This document shows, piece by piece, positions 35,103-36,198 of a stretch of DNA of 36,198 bases; within the stretch, counting starts at the first letter, position 1; the number at the start of each line of letters is the position of its first letter. Made by a program: the position numbers and the translations under genes. The DNA lies in NCBI GenBank assembly GCA_905182655.1, contig CAJJCN010000015.1:1-36198 (forward strand), given 5' to 3'. Below the pieces are notes generated by a model that was not told where the DNA came from, did not search any database, and saw nothing but the letters and a program-made list of their open reading frames with translations. Origin of the DNA: Flammeovirgaceae bacterium UBA4465 (GTDB taxonomy: Bacteria; Bacteroidota; Bacteroidia; Cytophagales; Cyclobacteriaceae).

Positions 35103-35108
35103 ATGCTT

Positions 35109-35246
35109 ATGATAACTGCGAAAAGCCTTAGTACCCAAGCAATATTGGATGGGATTCATTCCAATTACTGCAACTCCTTTCACACCGACTTTACTTGCCT
35201 AAGTTACTGTGATGCTTCGCATACTTTTTCGAATATTCAACAATAA
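35109..35246 (+). CDS. Candidate short reading frame after the riboswitch
   Basis: ATG 35109 opens a frame of 45 codons to TAA 35244-35246, beginning seven bases after riboswitch P1. The predicted peptide has three cysteines in a YCN...TCLSYCD segment and no membrane helix or known motif. A frame of this length could occur by chance, so this is only a candidate small protein or regulatory leader peptide. No Shine-Dalgarno site is visible. Confidence 0.2.
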   Translation: MITAKSLSTQAILDGIHSNYCNSFHTDFTCLSYCDASHTFSNIQQ

Positions 35247-35265
35247 TATTTTTTAAACTATCCTA

Positions 35266-35285
35266 AACCCTCACTGGTGTGGGTT
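35266..35285 (+). repeat. Hairpin-forming inverted repeat before the yeeE-like gene
   Basis: AACCC-T-CAC-TG-GTG-T-GGGTT is a near-perfect inverted repeat (one T/T mismatch) that ends 59 bases before the TTG start. No T-run follows, so it is not a clear terminator; it might be an operator or part of the riboswitch expression platform. Confidence 0.4.
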
Positions 35286-35344
35286 ATCCAAAGAAGATGT
35301 TATTCATTTTAATTTATCAATATTTTTACTTTTAAATTCAAATT

Positions 35345-35896
35345 TTGGAACAAATATTAGAGGTTATACAAAATCCATGGCCATGGTATGTCTCTGGGCC
35401 CATGCTGGGTATGACCGTTCCCATATTATTACTCTCTAGCAATAAACAATTTGGAGTTTCTTCCGTTTTTAGACACGTGGGATGTGCGCTGAATTGGAAA
35501 AAAATTGAATACTTTAATTATGATTTAAAAAATCACATTTGGAACCTATTGTTTATCCTCGGACTTATTTTCTCTGCTGTTTTTTTACTGCAATGGGTTG
35601 AAGTAAAACAAGGAGTTTTAAGTGATGCGGCTCAATTATATCTCAAATCAAGGTCTATTTTGATTGAGGGTATATTGCCCATATCGAGTTTTAAATGGAC
35701 TTTTGGGAATGAAATACTTATGATTGCCTTTGGTGGATTATGTATTGGATTTGGTTCGAGATATGCCAACGGATGTACATCAGGCCATGCCATTACAGGA
35801 TTATCATTACTTAGTTTAGGCTCCTTGATTGCAGTTATTGGATTTTTCATAGGTGGAGTTTTGGGCACATTTCTCATTTTAGATTCGATTTTATGA
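35345..35896 (+). CDS. YeeE/YedE-family sulfur transporter, N-terminal half protein
   Basis: A 183-residue membrane protein of the YeeE/YedE (DUF395) family, related to TsuA thiosulfate importers. It has four to five hydrophobic helices and the family cysteine motif GSRYANGCTSGHAITGL with Cys144. The protein corresponds to one half of the full-length YeeE; the other half is the next gene. The start is TTG, since the family N terminus (QILEVIQNPWPWYVSGPMLG) begins there and no nearby ATG fits. The stop overlaps the next start by four bases (ATGA). It is 242 bases downstream of a SAM riboswitch, which suggests control by SAM or methionine status. Confidence 0.88.
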   Translation: MEQILEVIQNPWPWYVSGPMLGMTVPILLLSSNKQFGVSSVFRHVGCALNWKKIEYFNYDLKNHIWNLLFILGLIFSAVFLLQWVEVKQGVLSDAAQLYLKSRSILIEGILPISSFKWTFGNEILMIAFGGLCIGFGSRYANGCTSGHAITGLSLLSLGSLIAVIGFFIGGVLGTFLILDSIL

Positions 35897-36198
35897 AGTG
35901 GATTAAATTTGTCATAGCGGGGTTTTATTTTGGTTTTGTTTTAATAAAATCTGAAGCCATTTCTTGGTATAGAATTGTAGAAATGTTTCATTTTCAATCA
36001 TTTCATATGTTTGGGATTATCGGTTCGGCGGTGGGTGTTGGCACCATTTCGGTGCTTGTTATAAAAAAGTTAAACCAATCAGTTTTCAAGACGCAGCCAA
36101 TCGATTTAACAAAAAAGCCTTTTCAATTAAAAGCCCATTTGTTGGGTGGACTTATTTTTGGATTAGGATGGTCTTTGGTGGGTGCTTGTCCAGGTCCA
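35893..36198 (+). CDS. YeeE/YedE-like (DUF6691) protein, partial at window end
   Basis: The frame from ATG 35893 to the window end gives 102 residues and no stop. It has hydrophobic segments (VIAGFYFGFVL, FGIIGSAVGVGTISVLVI, HLLGGLIFGLGWSLVGAC) and ends on GACPGP, the conserved Cys motif of the DUF6691/YedE second half (Cys99). This is the partner of the upstream half protein, coupled by a 4-base overlap. Conserved cysteines of this transporter group relay sulfur in thiosulfate uptake. The C-terminal part lies beyond the window; rhodanese or persulfide dioxygenase genes are often neighbours, but none can be seen. Confidence 0.88.
   Translation, partial: MKWIKFVIAGFYFGFVLIKSEAISWYRIVEMFHFQSFHMFGIIGSAVGVGTISVLVIKKLNQSVFKTQPIDLTKKPFQLKAHLLGGLIFGLGWSLVGACPGP

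Noticed and set aside
35144-35165. ATTGGA/TCCAAT hairpin as the riboswitch terminator
   Set aside because: Six pairs and no T-run; could be part of the expression platform but is not an intrinsic terminator.

Overview
The window (about 36 kb, roughly 40% GC) looks like chromosomal DNA from a Bacteroidota bacterium, most likely a marine-type member of the Cytophagales. The signs are a BatA-type protein, two DUF4199 proteins, AsmA and Ig-like lipoproteins of Bacteroidota type, promoter boxes of the TAnnTTTG form, and starts without clear Shine-Dalgarno sites. The lineage is inferred from gene content only. No CRISPR array, prophage or tRNA was found, and there is no intact insertion sequence.

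Layout. The left edge is the 3' end of a 5S rRNA with its terminator, so an rRNA operon lies just outside. A tight plus-strand operon follows (147-6370): BatA/VWA membrane protein, a dihydroorotase-like protein that has lost most metal ligands, two DUF4199 membrane proteins and two family-2 glycosyltransferases. A convergent methyltransferase, a small secreted protein and a minus-strand acpH-crcB-dnaJ/TPR operon come next. Then follow madLM (a malonate transporter without malonate decarboxylase genes nearby), a possible transposase remnant, a UPF1/IGHMBP2-type helicase, and a minus-strand block: hutF, a CPBP protease, a B12-type radical SAM protein, a lipoprotein alkaline phosphatase, a kinase/class-III aminotransferase fusion, a secreted unknown, a Gfo/Idh/MocA oxidoreductase, a VOC protein, a broken sulfotransferase and cutC. 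The right part carries L-serine dehydratase, the ABC-F protein Uup, a DUF3817 protein, an M48 lipoprotein protease, an Ig-like lipoprotein, AsmA, and finally a SAM riboswitch upstream of a split YeeE/YedE sulfur transporter that runs off the window.

How the genes fit together. Most of the window is ordinary housekeeping and accessory metabolism: amino-acid breakdown (hutF, serine dehydratase, perhaps phospho-hydroxylysine or phosphoethanolamine lyase), envelope upkeep (AsmA, M48, BatA-like, glycosyltransferases) and ion or solute handling (CrcB, MadLM, YeeE/YedE).

Most worth a second look: (1) a SAM-I-clan riboswitch that appears to lack P4, whose first recognisable downstream genes are a split thiosulfate-type transporter rather than methionine genes, with a 45-codon Cys-containing reading frame in between; (2) a sulfotransferase gene broken by two in-frame TGA codons with the rest of the frame intact; (3) the dihydroorotase-like pseudo-enzyme; (4) the kinase-phospholyase fusion. 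None of these is proven to be a new system from sequence alone.
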